Of a stretch of 64,000 nucleotides of DNA, positions 21,593-30,943 are shown piece by piece. The stretch comes from Halomonas sp. NO4 (lineage in GTDB: Bacteria; Pseudomonadota; Gammaproteobacteria; Pseudomonadales; Halomonadaceae), in NCBI RefSeq assembly GCF_010994375.1, contig NZ_WHMA01000013.1, positions 26,673 to 90,672 on the forward strand. The letters run 5' to 3'. The notes under the pieces are model-generated. The model made no database searches. It worked only from the letters and a program-made list of their open reading frames with translations, and was not told the origin of the DNA. The translations under genes were made by a program, and so were the position numbers. Each line of letters opens with the position of its first letter. Position 1 is the first letter of the stretch.

Positions 21593-21709
21593 GTGGCGTT
21601 GATGAGGCGCCACACCCAGGCGGGAAGCGACACGTTTCTCGCATGGTTTCTCCCCCCTCATTGCTAGTCACGGTCTTGCCTGCGCCCTCTCCCCGAGGGC
21701 GCTTTTTTT
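21593..21709 (+). ncRNA. Candidate small RNA of about 115 nt
   Basis: A non-coding unit bounded by a good sigma-70 promoter and a strong intrinsic terminator. The predicted RNA begins with a hairpin (GTGGCG 21593-21598 with CGCCAC 21608-21613, 9-base loop). A largely unpaired region follows that includes the C-rich run TCTCCCCCCTCA around 21650, suitable for pairing with ribosome sites. It ends in the terminator stem-loop with seven T. No convincing ORF with a ribosome site is inside. It resembles no named RNA I can recall. Confidence 0.5.
21682..21709 (+). terminator. Intrinsic terminator
   Basis: GCGCCCTC-TCCCC-GAGGGCGC followed by seven T: a perfect 8-bp stem with a 5-base loop. It ends the candidate small RNA and would also stop read-through from the AEC permease gene 150 bp upstream. 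Confidence 0.85.
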
Positions 21710-21739
21710 GGTTTTTTCGCACCCTAGCGACGCCATTCC

Positions 21740-21832
21740 GTGGGAGGCCGGCTCTGCCGGGCGAAGCAGCGCGAAGCGCTGCCAGGATAGGGCGCCTAGC
21801 GGCGCCTTCGCGCGGCAGAGCCGCCCTCCTAC
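21740..21832. repeat. Cloverleaf intergenic repeat, copy 1
   Basis: About 93 bp bounded by near-perfect complementary ends (GTGGGAGGCCGGCTCTGCCG and the reverse complement of GTAGGAGGGCGGCTCTGCCG, 18 of 20 matching). Two inner hairpins: GCAGCGC-GAA-GCGCTGC (21766-21782) and GGCGCC-TAGC-GGCGCC (21791-21806). The order of the inner hairpins is the reverse of copies 2 and 3, so this copy is inverted relative to them. Confidence 0.85.
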
Positions 21833-21930
21833 CCGTCAATGCTTGCCATTGAGAAACTGTTTGCTGAGAACGCACCGCACCATGTGAGCCCACTTCTTCC
21901 AGATTCATCACCGTTGGCCGAATAAAGCGA

Positions 21931-21950
21931 CGGCCCGCATCGGCGGGCCG
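21931..21950 (-). terminator. Probable trmB terminator hairpin
   Basis: CGGCCCGC-ATCG-GCGGGCCG, a perfect 8-bp stem with a 4-base loop, 30 bp after the trmB stop. On the minus strand it is followed by TCGCTTTATT, a modest U-rich tail. The rest of the 21833-21979 stretch shows nothing I can assign. Confidence 0.55.
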
Positions 21951-21979
21951 TCAGCAGCAAGGGCGATAATGACCGAGGG

Positions 21980-22726
21980 TCAGTCGACGCGGCGGTAGAT
22001 CAGGTCCCACACCCCGTGGCCGAGCTTCTCGCCGCGCGCCTCGAACTTGGTGAGCGGGCGAAACTCGGGGCGCGGCACATAGGGCGCCGTCTCGGCCGTT
22101 GCCGTGTTGGCAAAGCCCGGTGCGGCTTCCATGACCTCGGCCATCCACTCTGCGTACTGCTCCCAGTCGGTGGCCAGGTGCAGGGTGCCGCCGGGCTTGA
22201 GGCGGGTGCGGATCAGCGCCACGAAGGCGGGCTGGACGATGCGTCGCTTGTGGTGCTTCTTCTTGGGCCAGGGATCGGGAAAGTAGAGCTGCACGCTGTC
22301 GAGGCTCGCCTCGGGCAGGCAGCGTTCGAGCACCGCCAGGGCATCCTCGCGGTAGACGCGCAGGTTGGTCAGGCCGCGCTTGTCGGCCTCGTCGAGCAGC
22401 TTGCCCACGCCCGGCGCATGCACCTCGATGCCGAGGAAGTCGGTCTCCGGATGGCGCTCGGCCTGCTCGATGAGCGAGGCGCCCATGCCGAAGCCGATCT
22501 CCACCACCCGCGGGGCGGTGCGGCCGAACAGGGCGTCGAGGTCCTGACGACCGTCGGCCAGCGTCAGGCCCAGGCGCGGCCAGACTTCCTCGAGGCCGCG
22601 GGTCTGCGCCTGGGTCATGCGCCCGGCGCGCAGTACATAGCTCTTGATGCCGCGACGGTGCAGCGGAGCGTCGGGGCCTTCCGGCCCGGTGGTCGAGACG
22701 GGGCTGTCGTGTGACGACTGGTTCAT
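21980..22726 (-). CDS. trmB: tRNA (guanine-N7-)-methyltransferase
   Basis: SAM-dependent enzyme that makes m7G46 in the variable loop of tRNAs. The 248-residue protein has the SAM-binding [10 protein letters not shown] (about 96-105), the acidic GIEVH strand, and the TrmB signature [19 protein letters not shown] at about 148-166. The C-terminal [21 protein letters not shown] is also family-typical. A flexible N-terminal 25 residues precede the domain. It follows thiG on the same strand after 28 bp, so thiS-thiG-trmB may be one transcript. Confidence 0.95.
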   Translation of the reverse strand: MNQSSHDSPVSTTGPEGPDAPLHRRGIKSYVLRAGRMTQAQTRGLEEVWPRLGLTLADGRQDLDALFGRTAPRVVEIGFGMGASLIEQAERHPETDFLGIEVHAPGVGKLLDEADKRGLTNLRVYREDALAVLERCLPEASLDSVQLYFPDPWPKKKHHKRRIVQPAFVALIRTRLKPGGTLHLATDWEQYAEWMAEVMEAAPGFANTATAETAPYVPRPEFRPLTKFEARGEKLGHGVWDLIYRRVD

Positions 22727-22754
22727 GCGTGGGCTCGAAGCTCGGGAAAACGGA

Positions 22755-23552
22755 TCAGCCGTTGATGCGACCGGCGAAGGGCGATGACGGGTCGGCGCTC
22801 TGGCGGCGCGGCATGCGCCCGGCCAGGAAGGCCTCGCGGCCCGCCTCGACAGCCTTCCGCATGGCGCTGGCCATCAGCACCGGCTGGCGGGCATGGGCGA
22901 TCGCCGAGTTCATCAGCACGCCGTCGCAGCCGAGCTCCATGGCCATGGCCGCGTCGGAGGCGGTACCGATACCGGCGTCCACCAGCACCGGCACCTCGGC
23001 CTGCTCGATGATCAGCCCGATGTTGTGCGGGTTCTGGATGCCGTGGCCGGAGCCGATCAGCGAGCCCAGCGGCATGATGGCGCAGCAGCCCAGCTGTTCC
23101 AGCTCGCGGGCGACGATGGGATCGTCGCTGGTGTAGACCATGACGTCGAAGCCGTCGGCGATCAGCGTCTCGGCCGCGCTGAGCGTCTCGACGACATTGG
23201 GGTAGAGGGTGGACGGATCGCCCAGCACCTCGAGCTTGACCAGCTTGTGGCCGTCGAGCAGTTCGCGGGCGAGCTTGCAGGTGCGCACGGCATCCTTGGC
23301 CGTGAAACAGCCAGCGGTGTTGGGCAGCAGGGTGAAGCGATCCGGCGGGACCGCCTCGAGCAGGTTCGGCTCCCCGGCCTCCTGCCCCAGATTGGTGCGA
23401 CGCACGGCGAAGGTGACGATCTCCGCTCCGGAGGCCGCTACTGCCTCGGCCGTCTCGTCGAAGTCCCGGTACTTGCCGGTACCCACCAGCAGACGCGAGC
23501 GGAATGACTGACCGGCGATCTGCAGCGGCTGGTCCTGGAAGAAATCTGTCAT
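22755..23552 (-). CDS. thiG: Thiazole synthase
   Basis: TIM-barrel enzyme that builds the thiazole phosphate of thiamine from DXP, dehydroglycine and the sulfur carried by ThiS. The 265-residue form starts at MTDFFQ, preceded by AGAGG; a 12-residue longer reading frame lacks a ribosome site. Features are RLLVGTGKY near 20, the Schiff-base lysine region [10 protein letters not shown] (Lys106), and the phosphate-binding [21 protein letters not shown]. It lies 36 bp after thiS, as usual for the pair. Confidence 0.95.
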   Translation of the reverse strand: MTDFFQDQPLQIAGQSFRSRLLVGTGKYRDFDETAEAVAASGAEIVTFAVRRTNLGQEAGEPNLLEAVPPDRFTLLPNTAGCFTAKDAVRTCKLARELLDGHKLVKLEVLGDPSTLYPNVVETLSAAETLIADGFDVMVYTSDDPIVARELEQLGCCAIMPLGSLIGSGHGIQNPHNIGLIIEQAEVPVLVDAGIGTASDAAMAMELGCDGVLMNSAIAHARQPVLMASAMRKAVEAGREAFLAGRMPRRQSADPSSPFAGRING

Positions 23553-23588
23553 CGATGAAGCCTCTGTGGGTGTCGGGAAGGGCGGCAC

Positions 23589-23789
23589 TCAACCGCCGCC
23601 GATGGCGTGGACGATCTCGATCTGGTCGCCCTCGGCGAGCGCCGTCGCGGCATGCTCGCTTCGGGGCACGATCTCCTCGTTGCGTTCCACGGCGATGCGC
23701 CGGCCGGCCAGGCCCAGCTCGTCGATCAGCTGCGCCACCGTGAGCTCGCCCGACAGGTCGCGGGCTTCGCCGTTGAGCTGGATCTGCAT
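23589..23789 (-). CDS. thiS: Sulfur carrier protein ThiS
   Basis: Ubiquitin-like sulfur carrier of 66 residues whose C-terminal Gly-Gly is adenylated and thiocarboxylated to feed ThiG. It starts [12 protein letters not shown] and ends AIGGG, one glycine longer at the tail than the minimal GG. The [13 protein letters not shown] strand is typical. The ATG at 23789 follows an AGAGAGGACGCC ribosome region. It is divergent from the DUF423 gene with a 97-bp gap; no TPP riboswitch is seen in that gap. Confidence 0.92.
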   Translation of the reverse strand: MQIQLNGEARDLSGELTVAQLIDELGLAGRRIAVERNEEIVPRSEHAATALAEGDQIEIVHAIGGG

Positions 23790-23886
23790 GGCGTCCTCTC
23801 TGCGTTGACCAATGTCGCGGGGCCATATTGTAGCCGCTCGCAGCCCCTCGGGGTACGGTAGCGACAACACCGACCGAGGAGCGAAC

Positions 23887-24291
23887 ATGCACGACCGACT
23901 GTGGTGGAGCCTCGCAGCACTCTCCGGGGCGTTGACCGTGATCGCCGGTGCCTTCGGCGCCCATGCCCTGGAGGGCCAGCTGGCCCCGCGCCTCGCCGCC
24001 GCCTTCGACACCGGCGTGCGCTACCAGGCATGGCACACCCTGGCAATGCTCGGCGTGCTGGCCTGGCGCGCGGCCACACCCGTGGCGGGGCAGCGCCTGG
24101 TGCTATTTCTTTGGACAGCGGGAATCGGGCTCTTCTCCGGCTCACTCTATGGCCTGGCGCTGGCCGGCGGTCGCGGCGGGCTGGGGCTGGTCACACCGCT
24201 GGGCGGGCTCGCCTTGATCGCCGGCTGGCTGGCCCTGCTGATTTGCGTCTGGCGGGCGCGGCCCGCTCACTCCGGGTCGGGCAGCACATAG
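23887..24291 (+). CDS. DUF423 (YgdD-type) membrane protein
   Basis: Small membrane protein of 134 residues with four hydrophobic helices. The start has the DUF423 pattern [18 protein letters not shown] and later [10 protein letters not shown] and GSLYGLAL. Function is unknown. GAGGAGC lies before the ATG. Its 3' end overlaps the convergent thioesterase gene by 25 bp, an overlap that leaves no room for a separate terminator. Confidence 0.88.
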   Translation: MHDRLWWSLAALSGALTVIAGAFGAHALEGQLAPRLAAAFDTGVRYQAWHTLAMLGVLAWRAATPVAGQRLVLFLWTAGIGLFSGSLYGLALAGGRGGLGLVTPLGGLALIAGWLALLICVWRARPAHSGSGST

Positions 24292-24680
24292 GTGGCGGTG
24301 ACCAGCGCCACCGGCGCCTCCTCGCCGGCGGAGAAGAGCTGCACCTCGCCCACGGCCAGGCGGCGACCCAGCTTGAGGATGCGCGCGTTGGCGAGGATAT
24401 CGCGATCGCCACGCGGGCGGCGCAGGAAGCGGCAGTGCAGGTCGCTGGTCACCGCCATGGGCTCGGGACCGATCTGCGCCAGGATCGCCACGTAGAGGCA
24501 GACGTCGGCCAGCCCCATCAGCGTCGGCCCCGAGACACTGGCGCCGGGACGCAGATGCTCGTCCTCGATGGCCAGGCTCATGGTGGCGCGCATCTCGTCG
24601 ACACCCTCGATGGTGCCGGTACGCTGGGGAAATATCTCGTCGAGAAAGTCCTCGATGGCGGCGGCGGTCATCACGGTCAT
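24267..24680 (-). CDS. PaaI-type hotdog thioesterase
   Basis: Cytosolic acyl-CoA thioesterase-like protein of 137 residues with a single hotdog fold. The family pattern runs RPGASVSGPTLMGLADVCLY (the catalytic Asp is likely in LADV) and ends [10 protein letters not shown]. It likely hydrolyses an aryl- or acyl-CoA; the substrate cannot be told. It converges with the DUF423 gene and shares its last 25 bp with it. Confidence 0.75.
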   Translation of the reverse strand: MTVMTAAAIEDFLDEIFPQRTGTIEGVDEMRATMSLAIEDEHLRPGASVSGPTLMGLADVCLYVAILAQIGPEPMAVTSDLHCRFLRRPRGDRDILANARILKLGRRLAVGEVQLFSAGEEAPVALVTATYVLPDPE

Positions 24681-24819
24681 CGGCGCACTCCTGGCGGTGG
24701 GTTGTGGTTATCGGTGCCTGACGTCTGACCATAGCGCAACGCGCCCCGGGCGGGTACCCGGGGCACGTCACGAGGCAAAGCTTTCGCAGCGAACGGCTTC
24801 TGGCTGGCAAGGAGTGCCT

Positions 24820-24927
24820 GTGGGAAGGCGGCTCTGCCGCGCGAAGGCGCCGTCAGGCGCCCATTGTCTGGCAGCGCTGCGCGCTGCTTCGTCGAAGCGT
24901 CGAGCCGCCGCTAAAGCGGCCTCCCAC
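24820..24927. repeat. Cloverleaf intergenic repeat, copy 2
   Basis: About 108 bp between the thioesterase gene and glcB. Ends are complementary (GTGGGAAGGCGGCTCTGCCG against GGCCTCCCAC at the right). Inner hairpins: GGCGCC-GTCA-GGCGCC (24846-24861) and GCAGCGC-TGC-GCGCTGC (24871-24887). An extra short hairpin GCCGC-TAAA-GCGGC lies in the right arm. Same orientation as copy 3. Confidence 0.85.
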
Positions 24928-24965
24928 AGCAGGATTCACTCTTGCCGTACTCCTGCCATCATACC

Positions 24966-27161
24966 TCAGCCGTTCTGCTTGGCCTTGTGCACGGCGCGCC
25001 AGTGGTGCAGCAGCGGCTCGGTGTAGCCGGCGGGCTGCACGCGGCCCTTGAAGATCAGGTCGCTGGCCGCCTGGAAGGCGCTGGAGCCTTCGTAGTCCGC
25101 GCTCATCGGCGTGTAGTCCGGGTCGCCGGCGTTCTGCTCGTCGACCACCTTGGCCATGCGCTCGAGCGTCTCGCGCACCCGGGCGGCATCCACCACGCCG
25201 TGGTGCAGCCAGTTGGCGATGTGCTGGCTGGAGATGCGCAGGGTGGCGCGGTCCTCCATCAGGCCCACGTTGTGGATGTCCGGCACCTTGGAGCAGCCCA
25301 CGCCATGCTCGACCCAGCGCACCACGTAGCCGAGGATGCCCTGGCAGTTGTTGTCTAGCTCCTGCTGGATCGCCTCGTCGGACCACTCGGGCGTCTCGGC
25401 GACCGGCACGGTGAGCAGGTCGTCCAGGAGCTCTTCGAGAAGGGCAGGGTCGCCCTGGGCCTCCAACTCGCGCTGCACCTCGGTGACGTCCACCTGGTGG
25501 TAGTGCAGGGCGTGCAGGGTGGCCGCGGTGGGCGAGGGCACCCAGGCGGTGTTGGCGCCGGCCTTGGGGTGGCCGATCTTCTGCTCGAGCATGGCGGCCA
25601 TCAGGTCGGGCATGGCCCACATGCCCTTGCCGATCTGGGCGTGACCGCGCAGGCCGCAGGCCAGGCCGACCTGGACGTTGCTCTTCTCGTAGGCGCCGAT
25701 CCAGGCGGCGTTCTTCATGTCGCCCTTGCGAATCATGGCGCCCGCTTCCATGGCGGTGTGCATCTCGTCGCCGGTGCGGTCGAGGAAGCCGGTGTTGATG
25801 AACACCACCCGCGAGGCCGCCTCGGCAATGCACGCCTTGAGGTTGACCGAGGTGCGCCGCTCCTCGTCCATGATGCCCATCTTGAGGGTGTCGCGGGCCA
25901 TGCCCAGGATGTCCTCGATGCGCCCGAACAGCGTGTTGGAGAAGGCGACCTCCTTGGGGCCGTGCATCTTGGGCTTGACGATGTAGACCGAGCCCTCGCG
26001 GGAGTTGCGCGCCTCGCCGTCGCCCTTCTTGAGGTCGTGCAGAGCGAGCAGGCCGGTCACCACGCCGTCGAGGATGCCTTCCGGCAGCTCGTTGCCCTCG
26101 GCGTCGAGCACCGCCGGGGTGGTCATCAGATGGCCGACGTTGCGCACGAACATCAGCGAGCGGCCCGGCAGGGTCAGGCTGCCGCCGTCCGGGGTGGTGT
26201 AGGTGCGGTCGGCGTGCAGGCGGCGGGTGAAGGTCTTGCCGCCCTTCTCCACCTCCTCGCTGAGATCGCCCTTCATCAGGCCCAGCCAGTTGGCGTAGAC
26301 GCCGACCTTGTCCTCGGCGTCCACCGCCGCCACGGAGTCCTCGCAGTCCATGATGGCGGTCAGCGCCGCCTCGACCACCACGTCCTTGACGCCGGCCGGG
26401 TCGGTCTTGCCGATGGGATGGCCGGGATCGATCTGGATCTCCAGGTGCAGGTCGTGGTTGGCCAGCAGGATCGCCTCGGAACTGGCGGCGTCGCCCCGGT
26501 AGCCGACCAGCTTGCCCGGCTCCTTGAGACCGGTCTCGCGGCCGCCCTCGAGGGTCACCACCAGGTGGCCGTCGCGCAGGACATACTTGACGGCATCGCG
26601 ATGCGAGCCGGTGGCCAGCGGCGCGGCGCGGTCGAGCACGCCGCGGGCGTAGGCGACCACCTTCTCGCCGCGCTTGGGGTTGTAGTCGGCGGTCTTCTCG
26701 GCGCCGTCATCCTCGGCGATGACGTCGGTGCCGTAGAGGGCGTCGTAGAGGCTGCCCCAGCGCGCGTTGCCGGCATTGAGCGCGTACCGGGCATTGTTGA
26801 CCGGGACCACCAGCTGCGGGCCGGCCTGTACGGCGACTTCGCGGTCGACGCCCGCGGTGGTGACCTCAACCTGGGCCGGCGCCTCGACCAGGTAGCCGAT
26901 CTTCGCGAGGAAGGCGCGGTAGGCGGCCAGGTCGCGCACCGGGCCGGGGTTCTCGCGGTGCCAGCTGTCCAGCTGCTCCTGGAGCCGGTCGCGCTCGGCG
27001 AGCAATTCGCGGTTCTGCGGGGTCAGATCGTGAAAGAGGGCATCCACGCCGGCCCAGAAGGCATCGGGGTCGACGCCGGTGCCGGGCAGCGCCCGCTCGT
27101 TGATGAAACGATCCAGCTCGGCAGCCACTTGCAGGCGGTGGCGGGTCACGCGTTGGGACAT
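24966..27161 (-). CDS. glcB: Malate synthase G
   Basis: Condenses glyoxylate with acetyl-CoA to malate in the glyoxylate pathway; single-chain G isoform of 731 residues. Conserved segments include [26 protein letters not shown], the active-site [15 protein letters not shown] around 260-275, and [12 protein letters not shown]. The C-terminus contains [37 protein letters not shown] lies before the ATG. No isocitrate lyase is nearby. An IclR-type palindrome lies 84 bp upstream of the start. Confidence 0.97.
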   Translation of the reverse strand: MSQRVTRHRLQVAAELDRFINERALPGTGVDPDAFWAGVDALFHDLTPQNRELLAERDRLQEQLDSWHRENPGPVRDLAAYRAFLAKIGYLVEAPAQVEVTTAGVDREVAVQAGPQLVVPVNNARYALNAGNARWGSLYDALYGTDVIAEDDGAEKTADYNPKRGEKVVAYARGVLDRAAPLATGSHRDAVKYVLRDGHLVVTLEGGRETGLKEPGKLVGYRGDAASSEAILLANHDLHLEIQIDPGHPIGKTDPAGVKDVVVEAALTAIMDCEDSVAAVDAEDKVGVYANWLGLMKGDLSEEVEKGGKTFTRRLHADRTYTTPDGGSLTLPGRSLMFVRNVGHLMTTPAVLDAEGNELPEGILDGVVTGLLALHDLKKGDGEARNSREGSVYIVKPKMHGPKEVAFSNTLFGRIEDILGMARDTLKMGIMDEERRTSVNLKACIAEAASRVVFINTGFLDRTGDEMHTAMEAGAMIRKGDMKNAAWIGAYEKSNVQVGLACGLRGHAQIGKGMWAMPDLMAAMLEQKIGHPKAGANTAWVPSPTAATLHALHYHQVDVTEVQRELEAQGDPALLEELLDDLLTVPVAETPEWSDEAIQQELDNNCQGILGYVVRWVEHGVGCSKVPDIHNVGLMEDRATLRISSQHIANWLHHGVVDAARVRETLERMAKVVDEQNAGDPDYTPMSADYEGSSAFQAASDLIFKGRVQPAGYTEPLLHHWRAVHKAKQNG

Positions 27162-27244
27162 GGGAAGTCTCCTCGTGCACGGCGGCGAGCGCGGGGCTCG
27201 CTCGCCGGATGATGGGGTCGGACCGGGCTATGGCGACAATTTTG

Positions 27245-27259
27245 TGGAAAACCGTTCCA
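27245..27259 (-). promoter_or_regulatory. IclR-like operator upstream of glcB
   Basis: TGGAAAACCGTTCCA has perfect TGGAA/TTCCA arms and matches most of the IclR consensus TGGAAATNATTTCCA as I recall it. It sits in the 287-bp intergenic stretch between glcB and the hydrolase gene. IclR controls glyoxylate-cycle genes in enterobacteria, so the site and the gene product agree. The rest of this stretch shows no gene. Confidence 0.5.
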
Positions 27260-27448
27260 TATGTAAACCCGAAGTCTACCGCCGGACACTAGACATAGGG
27301 TGGAGAGAAAGGGAGGGAGTTTCCATCACGAACCCCAGCCGCGTTGGCGCGCTCGAAAGGAGACACCGGTGCCGTGTAAACTGCCCGCTCGGCCCGCCCG
27401 GGTAGCCCCGCCCGCCGCGACGCCCAGCCCACCCCGCCGGAGGCCGCG

Positions 27449-28417
27449 ATGACCGATTTTTCCCCGCTGCGGGCCCACGGGCCCATCGCCCTCTTCGACG
27501 GCGCGGCGCACCCCCTCGGCGACCATCTCGCCCGCTACTTCGACCACTACGGGCTGGGGGCGCTGCTCAACGAGCGCGTGGGGCTGCACGTCGGCTACCT
27601 GGAAACGCCCCGCTTTCGCCTGTGGACCCAGGTGTGGAGTCCGCCGCAGGCCGTCGGCACCGCCTTCGTGGTGCACGGCTATTTCGACCACCTGGGGCTC
27701 TACCGCCACCTGCTCGAGCGCCTGCTCGAGCACCGCTGGCGGGTGGTGCTGTGGGACCTGCCGGGACACGGCCTTTCCAGCGGGCGGCGCGCCTGCATCG
27801 ACGATTTCGGCGATTATGCCGACTGCCTGCGCGCCCTGCAGCACCAGCTCGGCGAGCGCGACCTCGCCCCGCCGCCCTGGCTCGGCGTCGGCCAGAGCAC
27901 CGGGGCGGCGATCCTCGCCACCGATGCCCTGACCCGCGCCGACGGCGGCCACTGGTCGGGGCTGGCCCTGCTCGCCCCGCTGGTGCGCCCCTGGGGCTGG
28001 GCCCAGTCAAGCTGGCTGCACCTGCTGGTGGGGCCCTTCGTGCGATCGATCCCGCGTAAGTTCCGCGCCAACTCCACCGACGCCGACTTCGCCACCTTCC
28101 TGCGCGAGCGTGACCCGCTGCAGCCCGACCGCTTGTCGATGCACTGGATCAGTGCCATGCGCCGCTGGATGCCCCAGCTGCTGGCCATGCCGCCCTGCGA
28201 GGTGCCCACCCTGATCCTGCAAGGCGAGCAGGACCTCACCGTGGACTGGGAGTGGAACCTCTCGGTGCTGGCGCGCAAGTTCCCCAACGCTCGCATCCAC
28301 CGCCACCCTGAAGCGCGCCACCACCTGGTCAATGAGTCCGAGCCGATTCGCCAGTCGCTGTTCGCCACCCTGGACGACTTCATCGCCCGCCTGGAAGCGG
28401 AGACCCACGCATGCTGA
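27449..28417 (+). CDS. Alpha/beta hydrolase, lysophospholipase-like
   Basis: Cytosolic hydrolase of 322 residues of the PldB/monoglyceride-lipase type. It shows FVVHGYFDHLGLYRHL near 75 (oxyanion region), DLPGHGLSSGRR at about 110, the nucleophile elbow GVGQSTGAA (Ser about 151), and a late His in EARHHLVNE. The substrate is probably a lipid ester but cannot be told. It overlaps the following lipoprotein gene by 7 bp, so the pair is coupled. Confidence 0.82.
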   Translation: MTDFSPLRAHGPIALFDGAAHPLGDHLARYFDHYGLGALLNERVGLHVGYLETPRFRLWTQVWSPPQAVGTAFVVHGYFDHLGLYRHLLERLLEHRWRVVLWDLPGHGLSSGRRACIDDFGDYADCLRALQHQLGERDLAPPPWLGVGQSTGAAILATDALTRADGGHWSGLALLAPLVRPWGWAQSSWLHLLVGPFVRSIPRKFRANSTDADFATFLRERDPLQPDRLSMHWISAMRRWMPQLLAMPPCEVPTLILQGEQDLTVDWEWNLSVLARKFPNARIHRHPEARHHLVNESEPIRQSLFATLDDFIARLEAETHAC

Positions 28418-28893
28418 AGCCGCTGCTGGTGGGCTTGCTGGCGCTGTGGGTGCTCGCCGGCTGCGCCGCACCGGCCGAGCACGCCGCTCCGCTGCGCCAG
28501 GCGCTGCTGGGGCTCGGCGACCGCGCGGCCGAGCAGGTGCGGGAGGTCGACGCCCTGCAACCCTTCGAGCAGCAGGTGCTGCTGCTTGCCGCCCCCGAAG
28601 TGGACGCTGCGCTGGGCCTCGGCGCCGAACGCGTGCGCGAAAGCCTGACCCGCGCGCTGCTGGCGGTTTCCCCCGGCCCCCAGGTCATCGACTGGCGGTC
28701 CGGCATGGACGGCGAGGCCGGCCCCCACCAGTGGCGCCTGGCGAGCCGCCTGGAGGCCACCGGCCCGCGACTGGCCCTTTCCGACCGTGAACTGCTCCCC
28801 TACCGCCTGACCCTGACGCTGCAGCGCCCCGGCGGCGGCGAGGCGGTGTGGCAGACGCGACTCGAGGGTGCCTTCGACGCCACCGCCCTGTAG
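28411..28893 (+). CDS. Putative lipoprotein of unknown function
   Basis: Protein of 160 residues with a type II signal peptide ending in the lipobox LAGC (Cys about 19), so it should be lipid-anchored in the cell envelope. The mature part has an N-terminal helix and a beta-rich C-terminus reading LPYRLTLTLQRPGGGEAVWQTRLEG. I do not recognise the family. Its overlap with the lysophospholipase-like gene suggests a linked envelope-lipid role, by inference only. Confidence 0.65.
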   Translation: MLKPLLVGLLALWVLAGCAAPAEHAAPLRQALLGLGDRAAEQVREVDALQPFEQQVLLLAAPEVDAALGLGAERVRESLTRALLAVSPGPQVIDWRSGMDGEAGPHQWRLASRLEATGPRLALSDRELLPYRLTLTLQRPGGGEAVWQTRLEGAFDATAL

Positions 28894-28915
28894 GCCCCAG
28901 CGAGCCCTCCCCTTC

Positions 28916-30424
28916 TCAACCTTGGCGCAGCTGCCGATCCAGCTGCCGATAGCCGATCGCCTCCATCAGCTCGTCACGTTCCGGACACGACTTGCCGGCC
29001 AGGTCGGCCAGGGTCAGGGCGACCCGCAGCACCCGATGATAGGCGCGCGCCGAGAGCTTGAGACGCTCCAATACCTCGGCGAGCCAGGCGCGATCGGCGC
29101 TGGACAGGGCGCAGGCCGCTTCAAGTTCGCGCCCGCCCAGGTGGGCGTTGAGCGCGCCGCGGGCGTACTGCCGCTCGCGCCCCGCCATCACCCGTGCGCG
29201 CACCGTGGCGGAGTCCTCGCCGCGCTCGCGGGCGGTGAGCTGCTCCGGGGGCAGCGCCGGCACTTCCACCTGCAGGTCGATGCGGTCGAGCAGCGGCCCC
29301 GAGAGGCGCGACTGGTAGCGCTGGATCTGGGCCGCCGTGCACTGGCACGACTGGCGCGGATCGCCCAGGTGGCCGCAGGGGCACGGGTTCATGGCGGCTA
29401 CCAATTGAAACCGCGCCGGAAAGCGCCGTTCGTGGCTGGCGCGGGCGATATGGATCTGCCCCGACTCCAGGGGCTCGCGCATCACCTCGAGCACTTGGCG
29501 GGAGAACTCCGGCAGCTCATCGAGGAAGAGCACGCCGTGGTGGGCCAGGGAGATCTCGCCGGGGCGCGGCCAGGAGCCGCCGCCCACGAGGGCCACGGCG
29601 CTCGCCGTGTGGTGCGGGGCGCGGAACGGCCGACGTCCCCACTGCTCGGCCAGCGGCAGGCCGCACACCGAGCGCACCGCCGCCACCTCCAGGGCCTCCT
29701 CCTCGGTGAGCGGCGGCAGGATGCCCGGCAGGCGGCTCGCCAGCATGGTCTTGCCCGTCCCCGGCGGCCCCGCGAACAAGAGATTGTGCGAGCCCGCCGC
29801 GGCGATCTCCAGGGCGCGGCGCGCCTGGTGCTGGCCGCGCACCTCGGCCAGATCGCCCTCCTGCCGCTCGGCGGCGGGCGGGGTCGCGAGGCGGTGGGTG
29901 GCGATGGGGGCCTGCCCCAGCAAGTGCGCCACCACGTCCAGCAGATGATCGGCGGGCAGCACCGGCAGGTCGCCGGCCAGCGCCGCCTCGTCGGCATTCT
30001 CGCGCGGCACGATCAGCTGCCGGCCCGCCTGGCGCGCGGCCAGCGCCAGCGGAAGCACGCCACTCACCGGACGCAGCCGGCCGTCGAGCGCCAGCTCGCC
30101 AACGCTCTCGAGCCCCGCGAGCGCCTCCGCCGGCAGCTGGCCGGAGGCCACCAGGATGCCCAGGGCAATGGGCAAATCGAAGCGCCCGCCGACCTTGGGC
30201 AGGTCGGCGGGCGCCAGGTTGAGCACGATGCGGCGGGTATTGGGGAAGTCGAAGCCGGCGTTGATCAGGGCGCTGCGCACCCGTTCGCGGCTCTCCTTGA
30301 CGGCGGCCTCGGGCAGGCCGACCAGGGTCATGCCGGGCAGGCCGTTGGCCAGGTGCACCTCGACGAGCACCTCCGGCGCCTCCAGACCGAGCCCGGCCCG
30401 GGTGGCAACAATCGCTAGCGTCAT
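28916..30424 (-). CDS. comM: YifB/ComM-family AAA ATPase (Mg-chelatase-like)
   Basis: Cytosolic AAA+ ATPase of 502 residues. An N-terminal ChlI-like domain (about 1-170; GMTLVGLPEAAVKESRERVRSAL) precedes the ATPase core with Walker A GPPGTGKT and Walker B GVLFLDELPEFS. A C-terminal domain follows, with cysteines in MNPCPCGHLGDP. ComM is a hexameric helicase that aids branch migration in natural transformation. GAGGGA lies before the ATG. No other competence genes are in the window. Confidence 0.9.
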   Translation of the reverse strand: MTLAIVATRAGLGLEAPEVLVEVHLANGLPGMTLVGLPEAAVKESRERVRSALINAGFDFPNTRRIVLNLAPADLPKVGGRFDLPIALGILVASGQLPAEALAGLESVGELALDGRLRPVSGVLPLALAARQAGRQLIVPRENADEAALAGDLPVLPADHLLDVVAHLLGQAPIATHRLATPPAAERQEGDLAEVRGQHQARRALEIAAAGSHNLLFAGPPGTGKTMLASRLPGILPPLTEEEALEVAAVRSVCGLPLAEQWGRRPFRAPHHTASAVALVGGGSWPRPGEISLAHHGVLFLDELPEFSRQVLEVMREPLESGQIHIARASHERRFPARFQLVAAMNPCPCGHLGDPRQSCQCTAAQIQRYQSRLSGPLLDRIDLQVEVPALPPEQLTARERGEDSATVRARVMAGRERQYARGALNAHLGGRELEAACALSSADRAWLAEVLERLKLSARAYHRVLRVALTLADLAGKSCPERDELMEAIGYRQLDRQLRQG

Positions 30425-30494
30425 GCGGTCCCTCGCAGTCGGTTTGCCAGGTGCCTAGCTTAGCACCCGGAAACGGCGAGGGCTCGCCATCGCC

Positions 30495-30848
30495 TCAGCG
30501 GTCGGTTTCGCCAGCGCCAGCGTCCTCCTCGGGAGCCTTGCCGTCGTCCTTGGCGGAGGACGTCTCGTCCGCCGCTCCGGGCAGGGAGGGCGGCATCTCG
30601 CGCTGCGCCGCCACCACTTCCTCGAGGGCGGCCACCTGCTGCTCCAGCGCCTCGACGCGACTGCGGGTGCGCTGCAGCACGTCCATGAGGATGTCGAAGT
30701 CTTCCCGGGAGACCAGTTCCAGGCGATCGAAGGCGCCGCGCACCACCTGCTGGGCGGCCTTCTGGAGCTCTTCCGGGCCTTGGGAAGCGCCCTGCAGGCG
30801 CTCGCCGAGCTGCTGGGCCAGCCGGCTAATGGGGTCTTGACGGCTCAT
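30495..30848 (-). CDS. ubiK: Ubiquinone biosynthesis accessory factor UbiK
   Basis: Coiled-coil protein of 117 residues of the BMFP family that supports the ubiquinone biosynthetic complex. The first half reads DPISRLAQQLGERL and REDFDILMDVLQRTRSRVEALEQQVAALE, the typical UbiK helix (about 45-82). The last 35 residues are an acidic, disordered tail. It is divergent from glnK, with 287 bp between them holding the nitrogen control region. Confidence 0.88.
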   Translation of the reverse strand: MSRQDPISRLAQQLGERLQGASQGPEELQKAAQQVVRGAFDRLELVSREDFDILMDVLQRTRSRVEALEQQVAALEEVVAAQREMPPSLPGAADETSSAKDDGKAPEEDAGAGETDR

Positions 30849-30943
30849 GATGCTCTCTCCTGGCGCCGATGAAAGGAATCCCTACAGGATACGCAAGGCG
30901 AGGCGACGACGCATGCCCCGCAGTCGCGCCATCCTGAGTCAGC

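Noticed and set aside
23790..23886. TPP riboswitch upstream of thiS
   Set aside because: Neither the CUGAGA nor the ACCUGAU core elements are present in this gap, nor upstream of thiD.
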